Below the pieces are notes generated by a model. The model did no database searches, was not told where the DNA came from, and saw only the letters and a list, made by a program, of their open reading frames with translations. 64,000 nt of DNA from Dryocosmus kuriphilus. Its lineage: Eukaryota; Arthropoda; Insecta; Hymenoptera; Cynipidae. The stretch is from contig CM076191.1 of the NCBI GenBank assembly GCA_038277395.1, forward strand, positions 178,296,552-178,360,551. The letters are read 5' to 3'. This document shows positions 45,889 through 58,285 of this stretch, in pieces. The position numbers and the translations under genes are program-made. Positions within the stretch are counted from its first letter, which is position 1, and every line of letters starts with the position of its first letter.

Positions 45889-47890
45889 TATTATAATATT
45901 GGTTTTATATTCCTTTTATTTATTTAATAGTCGTAAATTTATTTCTTTGCATGAATTTAAATTTTGTTGTTGTCAGTAAAATAAATTTGTATCGCAATTA
46001 ATTTTTGAATTATTTTTTACATTAATGTTTCTTTTAAGATTTTTAAATAATATAAATGGTTTGTGGAAATTCACTAAAGAGATGTGAGAAATTATTCTTT
46101 TAGTTTTAAATGTTATATACGCTCTTTGAAGTAAAATGCTATCAAGCGTGTATGATTTAGTATTTGTGAGAGGCTGTAAAGTTCAGGAGGTCGAAAATAC
46201 TGTAAGGGTGTTTCCCCACCGCGACCACCTGCGGCTATTTTAAAGACACTTCTACTTTAATTATACCGAGCCGTTCTGTGATATTACAATATTATGATAT
46301 TACGCAGCACAAGTTGGTGCTTTTAAGATTAAGGACTATGGAAACCGAGATGGAAACTTTAAACTTACTTTAGTGTAGGTACCTAAAATTGTTCTACATA
46401 CATAATATATAGGGGTATTCTAAAATTATATTTGGAATTCATTTAAGAACACAAGATTACTCATTCTTTTAAATCGAATATAAAATTTATTTTTCAATCT
46501 TTAACGAATTAGAAGAAATAAAAAACAGAAGTGTGGATGAGATAAATGGGAATTGAAGCCTGCACTCGCTAAATGCCCTGCCCTTCTTCAGGCTTCGCCG
46601 ATGTAATCAGTAATCAAATTTATTAGTTTCTATTGTCTTGGGGATGAAATTCTTTTTTCCGATTTTATGGCGTGGAAAGACGATATAATAAGGAGAGAGC
46701 CGCCTCGAGCGAAACTGCGAGTAACGAGGGAATAAGGGGTGGTTTGGAGGCTAAGATTTACTGGACCCACTAGTAGCCTCCAACTTAGTGGTAGTACTTT
46801 CTCAAAAACATTAAAGCGATATAAAGTTAACGTACATGAAAATTAAAAGAATCAGGGAAATCGTATACTTGGAGTAAAATTGATAAATAATAATAATAAT
46901 TTGACACTCATGTGTGTAAGATGGAATTCTGACTTTTGTTTGTTTTGAATTCTTTGCTCAGTATAATGTAAAAATAATGTAGAGGAAACTCGTACATAGT
47001 GGATAATACGAATTTTCTCATAGCAGGAATTGTATATTAATGTACTGCATTATACATTTCTACAAGAAGTATACTCAAATCACTTCTCGTAAAAAATGAT
47101 TAATGTTCATTAGTTTCTTTCCTACTATTGATTATTTGTCTAAAAACTCAGATTATTTTTTTTTTTTTGAAATACCGAATAACATTTAGTTTTTTACGAA
47201 CATTTAATTAATCCTGCCAAACACAGTCTGAAAATCTTATAATCTTGGGCATAGTATAGAATATTCTACTGGGTCATCAATATATTAATTTATCCACTAA
47301 ATTACGAGAATAGGCGTTTATATTTTATAAAAATACTAGGAAAATAAAGAAAGAGTAAGGAAATAGTGGAAAGGGCAAAAACATGGGACGCGTAAAGTGC
47401 TCCGCAAGATGTTGCGGCCCATTATAACCCCACTGGGCTTAAAAAAAGACCAACCTGTTTCACCCTCAATAAATTCTCAAATCGGAAAACATCATTGCTA
47501 CCGTCTGGGAATATCAAACGATACACAACCTGCTGGCAACAAAAAATGTAACGATCGACCTTAAGGGAGGAGTAAAGTACGAGTTCTTCGAAAAATTGCA
47601 TATCTCAGGATCGTCATTTTCTTTAAAGTAGGGAAGACTCGGCTAGGTGGTGAGCTTTGAATTAAATGTCCTATAAGTTATCATTGAAATGTGATTTTCA
47701 TTTGTCTATTTTTTAAAGTTAGGCTCACATTATCAGGGAACATATATTATTACTCAAAACCGTTTTTAACTTCGTCTTTATTTGACATTTAATTAATTCA
47801 TGGGTGTTTCATTTCAATCGGCGTACCCGATAAGCTGGGGCACGGTGGACGTAATATTACTGCCGGTTTATTTCAACAATATGAACATTG
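45889..47890. other. Non-coding; possible second tRNA-like piece
   Basis: No gene is supported. On the minus strand, 46545-46615 reads GGCGAAGCCTGAAGAAGG and then GGCTTCAATTCCC, loosely A-box and B-box like. A GC-richer patch lies at 46680-46800. The rest is AT-rich. Confidence 0.35.
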
Positions 47891-49141
47891 TAGAAAAAAA
47901 TCTGCCCGCTTCGCGGGCACATTCTCATCACGCGCTTCGCGCGAAGTATGAGCGCGCCTCGGGCGCGCGTCTGTTGGCACTCGCGCTTCGCGCTCGATAG
48001 ATTATTTACCTCGCGCTACGCGCTCGGCGTTTATGGATCGTATAAACCTTTAAATGAAAAATTACAAAAGAAATTATTTTACTTAAGGCTCTATAGCCCT
48101 TAAGAAATGCATTTTCATCATGACACTCGCGCTTTGCGCTCGATAATTACATTTTTTTTAAACGCATTGTAGATTGATAAAGTTTTTTTGTGATTTTCCA
48201 AATTTTCACAATACAAGATTTCGATTCTTAAAAGTAAAACGATGAGTCTTGTAAATAAATTTTGTAGCTCTTTCCAAGGTGAACAATTCTGCTTGTTAAT
48301 ATTTTTTCATATCTTGCATAGTTTTGCTGAAAAGTGGTTTTCTTTATATTTCATAACATATTTCACGAATAACTCAAAAAGTACGCGTCTGATCAAAACA
48401 ATAATTGAGAGAAAATTTTTAGATCATTTTAAGATGAACAACTTTGTTTGTTATCATTTTTTCGTATCTTACATAGTTTGGCGGGAAATTTGAAATTTTT
48501 GATTTTTAATAACGTTTTATCGATTGAAACAAAAACCGTGCATTTTATCAAAAAATGGTTGAAACAAAATTTGTAGACCTTTTTGAATTGAACAACTTTA
48601 TTTTTTACCATTTTTTTCTATCTTGAATATTTTGTCGGGAAACCAGAGTTCTTTAATTTTAATAGCGTTTTCTTGATTAAAACAAAAACCGTTCATTTTA
48701 TGAAAAAAACAGTTAAGACAAAATTTGTAGATTTTTTTGAGATGAATAATTTTACTTTATTACATTTTTTTTGTATCTCTCATAGTTTAGCCGAAAAACG
48801 GATTTTTTGATTTTGTGAAAACTGTTTTTGATGGATAAAACCATAACCGTTTGTCAAAAACCGCTGGTTAACGAACTCGTCCTTTCTTTTTGTAGCCTGA
48901 AGAAGTGTGCCAAAGCACAATCCAATCCGATTAGTCCTTAGAAATTTATCGTTGGAACAGACGCCGACAACGACAACGACGACGACGACGACGACAGACA
49001 GACAGACATACAGACAGACACCGTCGTAAAAACCGTTTTTTTTCGGATTCAGGGGGTCATGAAACGTCGAGATTTCATGAAATCCGCGAAAGTCATTTTT
49101 CACATAAAACTAGTTACCTTCTCATTGAGATGAGAATGTAA
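47891..49141 (+). repeat. Hairpin-rich repeat family, separate plus-oriented copy
   Basis: This is the clearest complete unit: hairpin block 47900-48000, GGATCGTATAAAC, the CTTAAG pair, about 155-bp units with CGATTGAAACAAAAACCGTG, the GTTAACGAACTCGTCC segment, a GAC/CAGA microsatellite (48960-49020) and the tail ending GATGAGAATGTAAAA at 49141. No coding capacity. Confidence 0.75.
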
Positions 49142-50829
49142 AAAGTATACAATATGATAATTCTTGAAAGTGTAATGTAATGAAGGAGAATTACTGGAGA
49201 CATGTTCAACACTAAATAAATGTTTTCTTATCAATCAAAGTAAAATTTGTGTCAAAACCCAGTTATAACCCGTTCCTCCCTGAAAATTTTATATTATGCG
49301 TGTAGAAATCGGCAATTTTTTCTTTAATAGATGTTATGTTATGTTATGTTATCCAACACTGTTAAAGTCTCCACCAAATTTTTCGACCTTCAAGCCCCGT
49401 ATGCAATGTTGCAAGATTTAATTAATTTTAATATATTTAGAGCGTGTATGGAACCAATTTATGATATCAGAAGTTTAAAAAAATACTTCACCTATTAAAA
49501 CATAACTTTTTCGTGCTTCAAGTCTTTTAAAATATGTTGTAAGTACTTTATTTGTGCCCAAGACTTTGCCACCTGTTTCCGCCAAAACGTTTTTTTTTTT
49601 TAAATAATCATTCTTCTGGCATATATTTTAAAATATAAATCGCATTACAGCACTATTTTTTGAATTAATTTAGACAACAGTTTTTTGAAGAACGAGAAAA
49701 ATTGAATGAATGAATCGGAAAAATTTCGAATTTTCACAGTTTATGTTTAATATTTAAAACTCTCGGACGTCAAAATATGTAAATAACATCTTCCAAATAC
49801 TATTTTTTTCATCCAAAAAAAACGCTCTTTTATGCACAAAATTTATATAATAATCTACAAACACGGGCCTTATTTGTAATATCCACCGTGTCTTGCACCG
49901 CCACCATAGCCGACTCTCCCCTACAAGGGGTTCATGCCTTGCAAATCATTTCTCGTTTCCACTTCTTACTTTAGCCACTGTAACAACCATTTTCGTACAT
50001 TTTTCCCTTTATAAAATATATTTAATTTGTGATGAGTCTTATCCAGTAAAAAGCTTTAATAAAGTGCAATTTGAGTATTAAAAGCATTTCGCAAGATCCT
50101 AAAATCGGAGGAAAATGCGGATGTATCGTGAATGGGAAAAGTAAGAATTGGTGAAAGTTTCGAGTGCCCCGGAAATGTTTCACCCTCTGAGTATATCCGG
50201 AGATCCATTACAAAGATCTTGAAATCCAGCAGGCCGAAACTACCCAAGATTAGTGTTTTTACGTTTTCACTCGTGAATATATACCCCCTCAGAGGTTCTC
50301 AATTTCTCAGAAACTTACAAATATATTGGCTTCAATTTATTCTAAATCAATGATACAATTTGCCACTCATCACAAAATCTGAGGTTAAAATCTAAAAAAA
50401 TAGATGTTTGAGCAGTGGGTAGTCTAATTAAAGCTGAGGCACCTCGAGGTACGCCAACGGGAAAACGTGATTTTTTTAAATCAATCACTGCGAATAACGA
50501 GAATCGAGGGAAAGGTGGTGTTCCCTGATATCTGCTTCTTAGTTAACGGGATACAAACAGGCGTCAGAAGCTGTCTGATTCGTCGGTTTTTAGGACCCTT
50601 CTTTCAAATCAGTACCATATAAATCCCCCAACCCCTAATGCGATTTTACGCCCAAGGAAATACTTCTTTTGTTCTGATATCTCTTCCTTATAAAACTGCA
50701 GATTTTCATAACCGGGTTACAAAATTCCTTTGTCAGTCCTTTGCTTCGTCTTCGTGCTAATCATTTATGGATCAAACAGTTAAAACTGAGCGCTGTCTGC
50801 TTTAAACGCTATTCATATTTAGACACACG
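49142..50829. other. Non-coding; (ATGTT)4 microsatellite
   Basis: No gene is recognised. There is a short ATGTT tandem at 49331-49352. Short frames near 50130-50350 have no known domain. Confidence 0.4.
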
Positions 50830-51448
50830 TTTTTATTCAGCTTAGACACTTGCGGCAGCGCGTCCTCAGGTTGCGGATAGAGGAACGGCCCCTGAGGTTA
50901 CAACAATAATCAGTCGCGGACAGCCGATAAGAACCAGTCGTGGGTGTGGTGAGCCCACACTGGTAGAAAATAGGTACACGACAGCCATGGTTTGGGAGGA
51001 CTCACCCTTTCGCGTCTGCATACGCAGTAGGTGGGTTCTATCAAGCCAAGGCGCAGCGTGTATCCACCTAGAAACACTGCCCGAACCAAAACTAAAAATC
51101 TTGTAAGGGGAAAATCCTGCTGCCCCATTGGATACCACAGCGATGACACTGCTCGCAAGGGATGTGTCGAATGATTCGCCTGTAGGGTCAACGTGGTATT
51201 GATGCCAGTGTGGCGCACTGCCTTGCAGGAGACGTTAGGATACAAGAATGAAACCGTAATGTGTCTGACGACAAGTTGACACGGTCCTTGTCAAAGTCCG
51301 AAAACTCCCATACTTAGACCTAGGGAGGTATGGGGGTTATCACTCCTGGGATTGTGGACTCACCTGCGATCGGAACAGAATCTCTAACGTGCGGATTTTC
51401 TTAAAACTATCATGGCTGTCTTCCAAAACAAACAGCTACAATAAAATA

Positions 51449-51989
51449 TCTTAAAGCGGGAACTCTGAACGAGCGTACTCTAAATACTGGCGGATTTAAC
51501 GAATTCATTGAGATAGCAAAAAGATACGGTATTGATATAATAGCACTTCAAGAAACCTGCTGGCCTGGCGAGTATGCATCAATCTCCAAGGATAACTACA
51601 CTTTTCACTATGGGGGAGCTAAAGGGCGCAAACTGGGGACCGGGTTTCTTATTAATAAACGAATTTCGCAAGCGGTTATCGATATGCAATTCATTAACGA
51701 CCGGTTATCATATATTGTACTAAAGGGTAATTTCTGCAAACAGGTGCTAATTAACGTGCACTGCCCTACCGAGGACAAAGACGAAGATACTAAAGATCTT
51801 TTTTACGAAACAATCGAATAAGTTTTTGACAAGTTCTCGAAGTTTGACGCAAAAATAGTATTGGGAGATTGCAACACGAAAATTGGAAAAGAACAGATGT
51901 ATAGGCCTACAATAGGGTCAGAAAGCTTGCATGACTTCAGTAATGATAATGGGCCGATTTCTAATAGTTTCGATGCTCTTCAAAAATAG
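51449..51989 (+). pseudogene. LINE endonuclease, truncated
   Basis: The frame reads TLNERTLNTGGF, then DIIALQETCW (the APE catalytic Glu region), GTGFLINKR, LINVHCPTEDKD, and KIVLGDCNTKIGKE (Asp/Asn catalytic region). A TAA at 51819-51821 and a TAG at about 51987 interrupt it. The C-terminal third of the domain, which carries the SDH motif in this family, is missing: the sequence jumps from the NDNG segment to a region next to the RT, which implies an internal deletion. Confidence 0.85.
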
Positions 51990-52019
51990 AGAGACGAAAG
52001 CGATAATTGTGAGGAGGAC

Positions 52020-54011
52020 CCGGAAACCCTGTGGGGCAATATGAAAGAGGCGATAAAGACAGCCGCGAAAAGTACTATAGGTTTAAAGAAAGTAACCAAA
52101 AGCAAACCGTGGTTCGACGAAGAGTGCAACCTATGATTTGAAAAGCGACCAGAGGCCAAATTAATTAGTTTACAAAATAAGTGTGATCAAACGCATAAGA
52201 AGTATCTTAAGATTATTAAAAGTACAAATAGGTTTTACAGATCCAAGAAAAGGCAGTGGGAAAAGAATAAAATACTAGCAATAGAAACGCATAATAAACA
52301 AAATAACCCGCGTGAGATCTACCGGGGAATTAATTTTGTAAGGAAACGCTTTCAAAGTAGAACGGAAGTAATGAGGGATGAAAATGGCAATCTAGTAGCT
52401 GATGCTACAGAAAGACTAAATGTATGGAAAAACTATTTTGATAAGCTATTGAACGTACGCGAAGCCCCCGTTGAAGTTAATCTCGGTGAAATCCACACTG
52501 CTGATCACCTAATTGATGAGCCTACTGATAAAGAAATAGAAATAGCCATAAAAAAGTTGAAAAATAACAAAGTCGCCGGCATTGACGACCTACCGCCAGA
52601 ACTGATAAAAAAGGGGGGCCCTTGCCTCACAAGGCAAATTTGTAAACTAATACGCGCAATTTGGAAAGCAGAACGCATATCGGAGGAATGGAATACCTCT
52701 ATTATTATACTCATTTTTAGAAAAGGCGATAAAACGAACTGTAACAATTATGGAGGAATTTCACTTGTGCCTTCGTGCTATAAGATCTTGTCCAATGTAA
52801 TCTTAAGTAGACTAAGCCCTTTTGCTGAGGAAATCATTCGGGATTACCAGTGTGGATTCCACCGAAACCGGTCTACAAGTGACCAAATGTTTACAATTAG
52901 ACAACTGTTAGAAAAGAAATGGGAATTTAATGAAGCAATACATCAGCTATTTATCGACTTCAAAAAAGCTTACGGCTATATTATACGCGCACGAATGTAC
53001 TGGATTCTGGAGTTCTTGGGTGTACCAAGGAAATTGGTTAGAGATATCGAAATTTGCTTAAGCGGCAGTAGGGGTAGGATACGCGTAAACGTAAGTTTAA
53101 CTGAACAGTTTTTGATCCGCGGTGGTCTGAAACAGGGCGATGCGCTATCGTGCATCCTTTTCAACTTAGTTTTAGAATACGTGGTCAGAAAATTACAAAC
53201 GAATCCGTCCGGTGCTACCCCCAATGGGATAATACAAATTCTGGGATATGCGGATGATCTCGACTTACTCGGGGATGATAAAGAAGCGGTAGCTAAAAAT
53301 ACAGAAATCTTGATCACAAAAGCCAAGGAAATAGGTTTAGAAGTTAGGGAATCAAAGATAAAATATTTGACCGTCGACAGATCAGAACAAAGCAATGAAG
53401 AGGGGGATCTAATGGCCGGAAATATGAAATTTTAAAGAGTTAATGAGTTTAAATACCTCGGGACTATTATAACTAGCGACAATATCATTAAAACGGAAAT
53501 CAACAGGCGGCTGCACGCTGACAGTGGGTGTTATTATGCAACAAATACATTACTAAAATCGCGATCATTATCTAGAAACACCAAAGTAAGAATTTACAAA
53601 ACGATAATAATGCCGGTCGTCATGTACGGGTGCGAAATGTGGGCGCTGACGAAAGGAGAGGAGAACAGGTTTAGAGTATTCGAAAATAAGGTACTTCGAA
53701 AAATATATGGTCCCAAAAGGGACGAAGAGGCTGGTGAATGGAGAAAACTGCATAATGATGAGCTGCATGCACTCTACGGGTCAGTAAATATTAATAGAGT
53801 AATGAAAGCGCGCAAATTAAGCTTGGCGGGACATGTTGCAAGAATGGGCAACGAAAGAACAGTGGCGCAAGTTTTGAGAGAAAACCCGATTAGTAAGAGA
53901 CCTCTAGACAGACCGAGAAACAGATGGGAGAAAAACGTCAGGGATGATCTAAAAGAGCTAGGACATGATTATTTAAACTGGATAGAAGATGCACAGGATA
54001 GAGATGCGTGA
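52020..54011 (+). pseudogene. LINE reverse transcriptase and C-terminal domain
   Basis: The longest open piece is 52371-53435. RT landmarks: NNKVAGIDDLPPELIK, the QCGFHRNRSTSDQ block, FIDFKKAYG (Asp of motif A), GGLKQGDALSCILFNLVLE and GYADDLDLLGDD (YADD). An in-frame TAA at 53433-53435 interrupts; the same frame continues with EFKYLGTIIT and the C-terminal VMYGCEMWALTK, LRKIYGP and KLSLAGHVARM, ending at 54011. An earlier stop near 52134 splits the RT N-terminal region. The catalytic residues are retained. Confidence 0.9.
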
Positions 54012-54239
54012 CGGTTCTGGGTAGCTGAGGCAATGAACTTCCGAGTTCGCAAAACTACACCGTAATAATAATAATGATAATAATAATTATTATTATTGAT
54101 ATTATTATATTGAGTGGCTGCCTATGGAGAAAAAGCGCGTGAATTAAATTCTACGAGAAGAATGGATTAGGGTCGTGGAGTGGTTTAAATTCTACTAAAA
54201 AAATAGATCAATCCTCTATTAGACACTTCGCAGGTGAAT

Positions 54240-54709
54240 CCATGGATAGGGCTTTGCTAGCCACAGAATGGAGAAAATGAGTACGTTCAATTAAATTATA
54301 TTTGGAAGCCGAAGAAATCACAAATGTAGTAAAGAAGAAGAATAAATTACTACACCTTGGAGGCTCGCAGTTACAGGAAGTTGCGTTTGGGCTACCAGGG
54401 GCTATTGTAGATTACGACCCGGTCGAAAAGAACGACGCATTCCAAATTCTAGTTGACACCCTTGATAGACATTTCTCACCTCAACAAAACTCATGTTTTG
54501 AAAGGCACATTTTTCGTGGCATGAAACCTGAGAACGGAGAAAACCTAAACAAATTTCTCATAAGGTGTAGACTGCAAGCGAACAAATGTTTGTTTGGGAA
54601 TACTGAAAAGGAAATACGGAAAATCAATATCAAGGAGAAATTAATTGGCACATGGGCACCAGTTGATTTAAAGAGAAAACTTTTGGAAAAGGAGTTTCCA
54701 TTAAATTAA
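54240..54709 (+). pseudogene. Gypsy 2 gag (capsid-like)
   Basis: The frame starts near the Met at 54240. A TGA at 54278-54280 splits it from the longer open part (54302-54709), which holds LDTLDRHFSPQQNSCFERHI and FNKFL-like capsid C-terminal motifs, typical of Ty3/Gypsy retrotransposon gag. It ends at TAA 54707-54709. Confidence 0.8.
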
Positions 54710-54731
54710 GTGGTAGAACAATGACAAATAT

Positions 54732-55127
54732 ATGAACAAACACGAACCCAGAGTAACATTATGCAAAAAGAAAACGGACCCGGTACAACTAGAAGGGACT
54801 GGATCACAGATCTACCACATTGAGAATTTTAAGAAACGCAAATTTTGGGAACTCTCAAGACACACAGAATGTTCTCGATGCGGAAATAAAAACCACAATT
54901 CCACGGAGGTAAAAAGTTGTCCGGACATAAATATTAAGTGCCACCAGTGTGGTCACGTAGGAAATTTTTCCATAAAATGTAGGACCGGGAAAAAGGGCCG
55001 ATTTAACTACCAGAGTACATCAAACTCCAAATCAAATAACAATAGACTCATAAATAAAAGAAGAGTCGATCACATCGAAGAAACCAAAGATTCACCTTCT
55101 ACCAGTGAAATGGGTAACTATGAATAG
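54732..55127 (+). pseudogene. Gypsy 2 nucleocapsid with zinc knuckles
   Basis: Two CCHC-type knuckles are visible: CSRCGNKNHNSTEVKSC and CHQCGHVGNFSIKC. In the second the zinc-binding His position is Asn. A basic, Asn/Ser-rich tail follows. The frame stops at 55125-55127. Confidence 0.82.
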
Positions 55128-55139
55128 TAGAAATCTGCC

Positions 55140-56345
55140 ATAGTAGAAATCCAACACGACGTGACAAGCAACATAAAATCATATGCCTCCAGGAACACGT
55201 TAGATATCAAATGCAAATTTATGGCACCATTCTGCGTAGGAAATGACCGAGAACGGATAGAATCCTTTATGGTGGTAGAAAATGGACCAATATCCCTATT
55301 AGGCAAAAATACAGCAATCTCCCTTGGAGCTTTGAAATTGGGGATAACTGGAGACATAAACCAACTACAAGAAAATACTCACTTTCCAAAAATTCTCGAT
55401 GTCAAAATGAGACTTACAATCGACACAGTGATAAAGCTCATACAGCAGCCTTGTCGAAGAATCCCCATTGTCGTGGAAGCCAAGGTAGAGGAGAAATTGA
55501 ACGAGGCACTTGCCAATGACATCATAGAAGAAGTCAAAGGGTTTAGCCCATGGATTTCACCAACGGTAATAATTTTTAAACCAGATGACGACATCAGAAT
55601 CTGCATTGATATGAGGCGAGCTAACGAAGCCATTTTAAGGGAAAATTTTCCACTAACCACTTTTGATAATTTCATGACCAAGCTGAAAGGAGCCCGATAC
55701 TTTTCACGCTTAAACCTGGCCAGTGCATATCATCAATTAGAACTGGAAGAAGAAAGTCGGGCCATCACAACGTTCATAACGCATAAAGGCTTATTTAGGT
55801 ACAAATGGCTCATGTTTGGAATAAACTCAGCCCCAGAAATATTTCAAAGAATATTTCAGAGTATTCTCGCCCCACGTAAAAAGTGCTTAAATTATTATTT
55901 AAATGACATCATTATATACGGAGCAACTGCAGTTGAATACGATGAATGTTTACAGGTTGTACTAGAAGTATTAAAAAGTCACAATGTTCTCTTGAATCAA
56001 AATAAATGTGAATTTAAAACAGAGCAGTTAAAATTTCTGGGACATATACTGACATCGTCGGGAGCAAAATCCGACCCACAGAAAGTTGAAGTGATTCGTA
56101 GCTTTCGCGCACCCACAAACAAAGAAGAAGTAAGGAGCTTTCTAGGACTCGTAACATACCTGGGAAAATTTATACCAAACCTTGGCGAACTTACAGATTC
56201 TCTTCGACTACTCATAAGACAGGAAACAAAATTTCAATGGGGACCAAACCAGCAGGAGAACTTCCAAAAACTTAAAGAAGAGATACAGAAATTGCTTACG
56301 TTGGCGTTTTTTGATCTAAAGCTAACGCACGCAGTTAACAGCTGA
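55140..56345 (+). pseudogene. Gypsy 2 protease end and reverse transcriptase
   Basis: The protease active-site part is absent; only the C-terminal ISLLGKNTAISLGALKLG segment remains, so there is a deletion near 55130. RT follows with RICIDMRRANEAI, YFSRLNLASAYHQ and NYYLNDIIIYG. Both catalytic positions that are normally Asp (in SRLNL and YLND) are Asn in this copy. The frame ends at TGA 56343-56345, before RNase H. Confidence 0.88.
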
Positions 56346-56700
56346 TGCAAGCCCAATTGCTTTAGGAGCGGTACTGCTGCATTTAACGTTTTGCATGAAG
56401 CACGTGTCATTTTATTTGCAATTAAGAGCCTCACAGCCATGGAACGTCGATATTCACAAACTGAAAAAGAAAGCTTGGCACTGGTTTGGGGCGTTGAAAG
56501 GTTCTATTTTTATTTAGCAGCAATTCAAGTCGAATTAGTTACTGACCACAAACCGTTGGAGGCGATATTCAAGCCCACGTCGAAATTACCCGCGAGAATC
56601 GAAGGTGGCTCTTGAGACTCCAGGCCTTTAAATTCAAGATCATACGTAAACCAGGGAAGACGAACATTGCTGATTCCCCATCAAGGTTATGCAAATTAGA
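56346..56700 (+). pseudogene. Gypsy 2 RNase H, frameshifted
   Basis: The RNase H motifs ADASPIALGA, then ERRYSQTEKESLALVWGVERF and TDHKPLEAIF, are present but spread over two or three frames. Translation continues into the tether region with KPGKTNIADSPSRL near 56655. Confidence 0.82.
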
Positions 56701-56942
56701 ATCAGATGCAACCTTTGACGAACCAAATGAACACCACGTAAAAGCAATCATACAGGAAGCAATCCCCAAAGCATTATCGCTCACAGAAATCATAAGTGAT
56801 AATAAAACAGAGACAGAAATCGCAACAGTTGTCAAAAAACTTGCAGACAACACATGGACCACTAATGATAACAGCCATTTTTACCCTTTTCGCCTTGAAC
56901 TTGATAGCATGGGACCGTTACTGCTCCAAGGTATAAAAAAAT

Positions 56943-57746
56943 TATAATTCCAACAAAATTGCGTGATCGAGTTCTAAAACTAGCACATGAGGGTCACCCA
57001 GGAGAAACGGTAATGAAACGCAGACTGCGTTCTAAAGTATGGTGGCCACAGATAGATAGGAAAGCTGAGAATTATGCAAAGCGTTGCCACGAATGCCTAC
57101 TATAGTAGCACAACCGAACAGACCAGCGCCGATGACTATAAAAAAACTTCCCACTGGTCCGTGGCAATATCTGGCCCTCGAATACATGTCAGGTGAAGCA
57201 TACCAGGAACATATCTTAGTAATTATTGATTACTGCTCGCGGTACGTTGAGGCCATATTTACAAAATCTACCTCATCGGCAACTATCATTCGATGCCCAG
57301 AGGAAGTTTTCTGCCGATTGGGCCTGTCTAAAACTATGAAAGTAGACAATGCTACTAACTTTAGCACTGGAGAATTTAAAAGCTTCTGCGACACAAATGG
57401 CGTCGAGATAGTAAACTCACCCCCATACTGGCCGCAAGCAAATGGTGAAGTTGAAAATATCAACAAATCACTGAAGAAGCGTTTACAAATCAGCTATGTA
57501 AAGAATGATCGGGACTACAAAAAGGAAATAATGACATACATAATGATGCATAATGTCACACCACATGGAACAACTGGAAAGTCACCATCAGAATTATTTT
57601 TCAACAGAACAATTCAAGACAAAATACCCGGCATTGAAGATATAATTACAGAGGGACTAGATGACGAAGCTTATGATCGGGATCTCACGAGGAAAGAAGC
57701 GGGAAAAGGAAGGAAGTCAATAAGAAAGGGTCTACAGTGGATCTAG
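56943..57746 (+). pseudogene. Gypsy 2 integrase
   Basis: Zinc region HEGHPGET and CHEC at 56985-57093, with a frame change just after. The catalytic core follows: LVIIDYCSRYVE (first Asp), MKVDNATNFSTGEF (second Asp) and NGEVENINKSLKKRL (Glu). PHGTTGKSPSELFF is the usual segment after the core. The DDE residues are intact. Confidence 0.9.
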
Positions 57747-57940
57747 TTAAACAAGGAGACCGAGTATTAGTGATGAATACCGTTTTCCCGCATAAATTAA
57801 CACCTAATTTTGGAAACACGGAGTACGTGTTAAGCAGAAACGGGAACGAACTGACCCTTTTCGGAAACGGAAAAGTCGTTAAACGAAACGTGACACATGT
57901 AAAAAAAAGCTATCAGTGGAACAAATGCCAATCACGGTGA
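57737..57940 (+). pseudogene. Gypsy 2 integrase C-terminal tail
   Basis: A small frame overlapping the integrase end in another phase, with GDRVLVMNTVFPHKLTPNF and a KRNVTHVKK ending, matches the C-terminal beta domain of Ty3/Gypsy integrases. Another frameshift separates it from the core. Confidence 0.8.
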
Positions 57941-58084
57941 TGTCGAACGCTGCCTCAACATCATCAACAACGAAAGCAGGATTGTCAGCGGGCAATGAGG
58001 ACCACCAAGGCAGGGCGGAGCCTAAAACATCGACTGTACCGCAACCCCATGTACCACCACTCAAACTTGTAAGGAAATAAGGGA

Positions 58085-58285
58085 TGTGGAGACCAGGTAG
58101 CGACATACCTGAGAGTGACCCTGGCGACTAAGCTGGTCGGAATAATGATAAATAAACATTCGGTTCCGTTCGGCCTGTTCTATTCAGTAGACTCGACCGT
58201 AAGTGTCGTTGAGTGTACACGCGTTCTGTAGTCGCTCAATAAAGTGTTCTGAGTGGCCTTAAAGTAAGTCAGTGTTATCATTACA
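58085..58285 (+). repeat. Gypsy 2 3' LTR
   Basis: A purine run AAGGAAATAAGGGA directly precedes TGTGGAGACC at 58085. AATAAA signals occur at about 58151 and 58238, and the end ATTACA is at 58285, giving a TG..CA LTR of 201 bp. No 5' partner is present for comparison. Confidence 0.75.

Larger units (their letters stand above)
50830..54105 (+). mobile_element. Non-LTR retrotransposon (LINE), near full length but dead
   Basis: A GC-richer leader (50830-51440) is followed by an APE-type endonuclease, a reverse transcriptase and a C-terminal domain. The 3' tail is an AAT/GAT-type microsatellite (54063-54105). Stops and an internal deletion break the frame. The endonuclease and C-terminal sequence resemble the insect group with a CFDP2-like endonuclease (RTE-like); the clade is not certain. 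The tail abuts gypsy element 2. Confidence 0.87.
54240..58285 (+). mobile_element. Ty3/Gypsy LTR retrotransposon 2, 5'-truncated, degenerate
   Basis: The order is gag, zinc knuckles, protease C-terminus, RT, RNase H, integrase and 3' LTR. There is no 5' LTR: the gag frame begins about 135 bases after the LINE tail. Many stops and frameshifts are present. Sequence type resembles the insect elements whose pol is annotated as K02A2.6-like. Confidence 0.9.
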
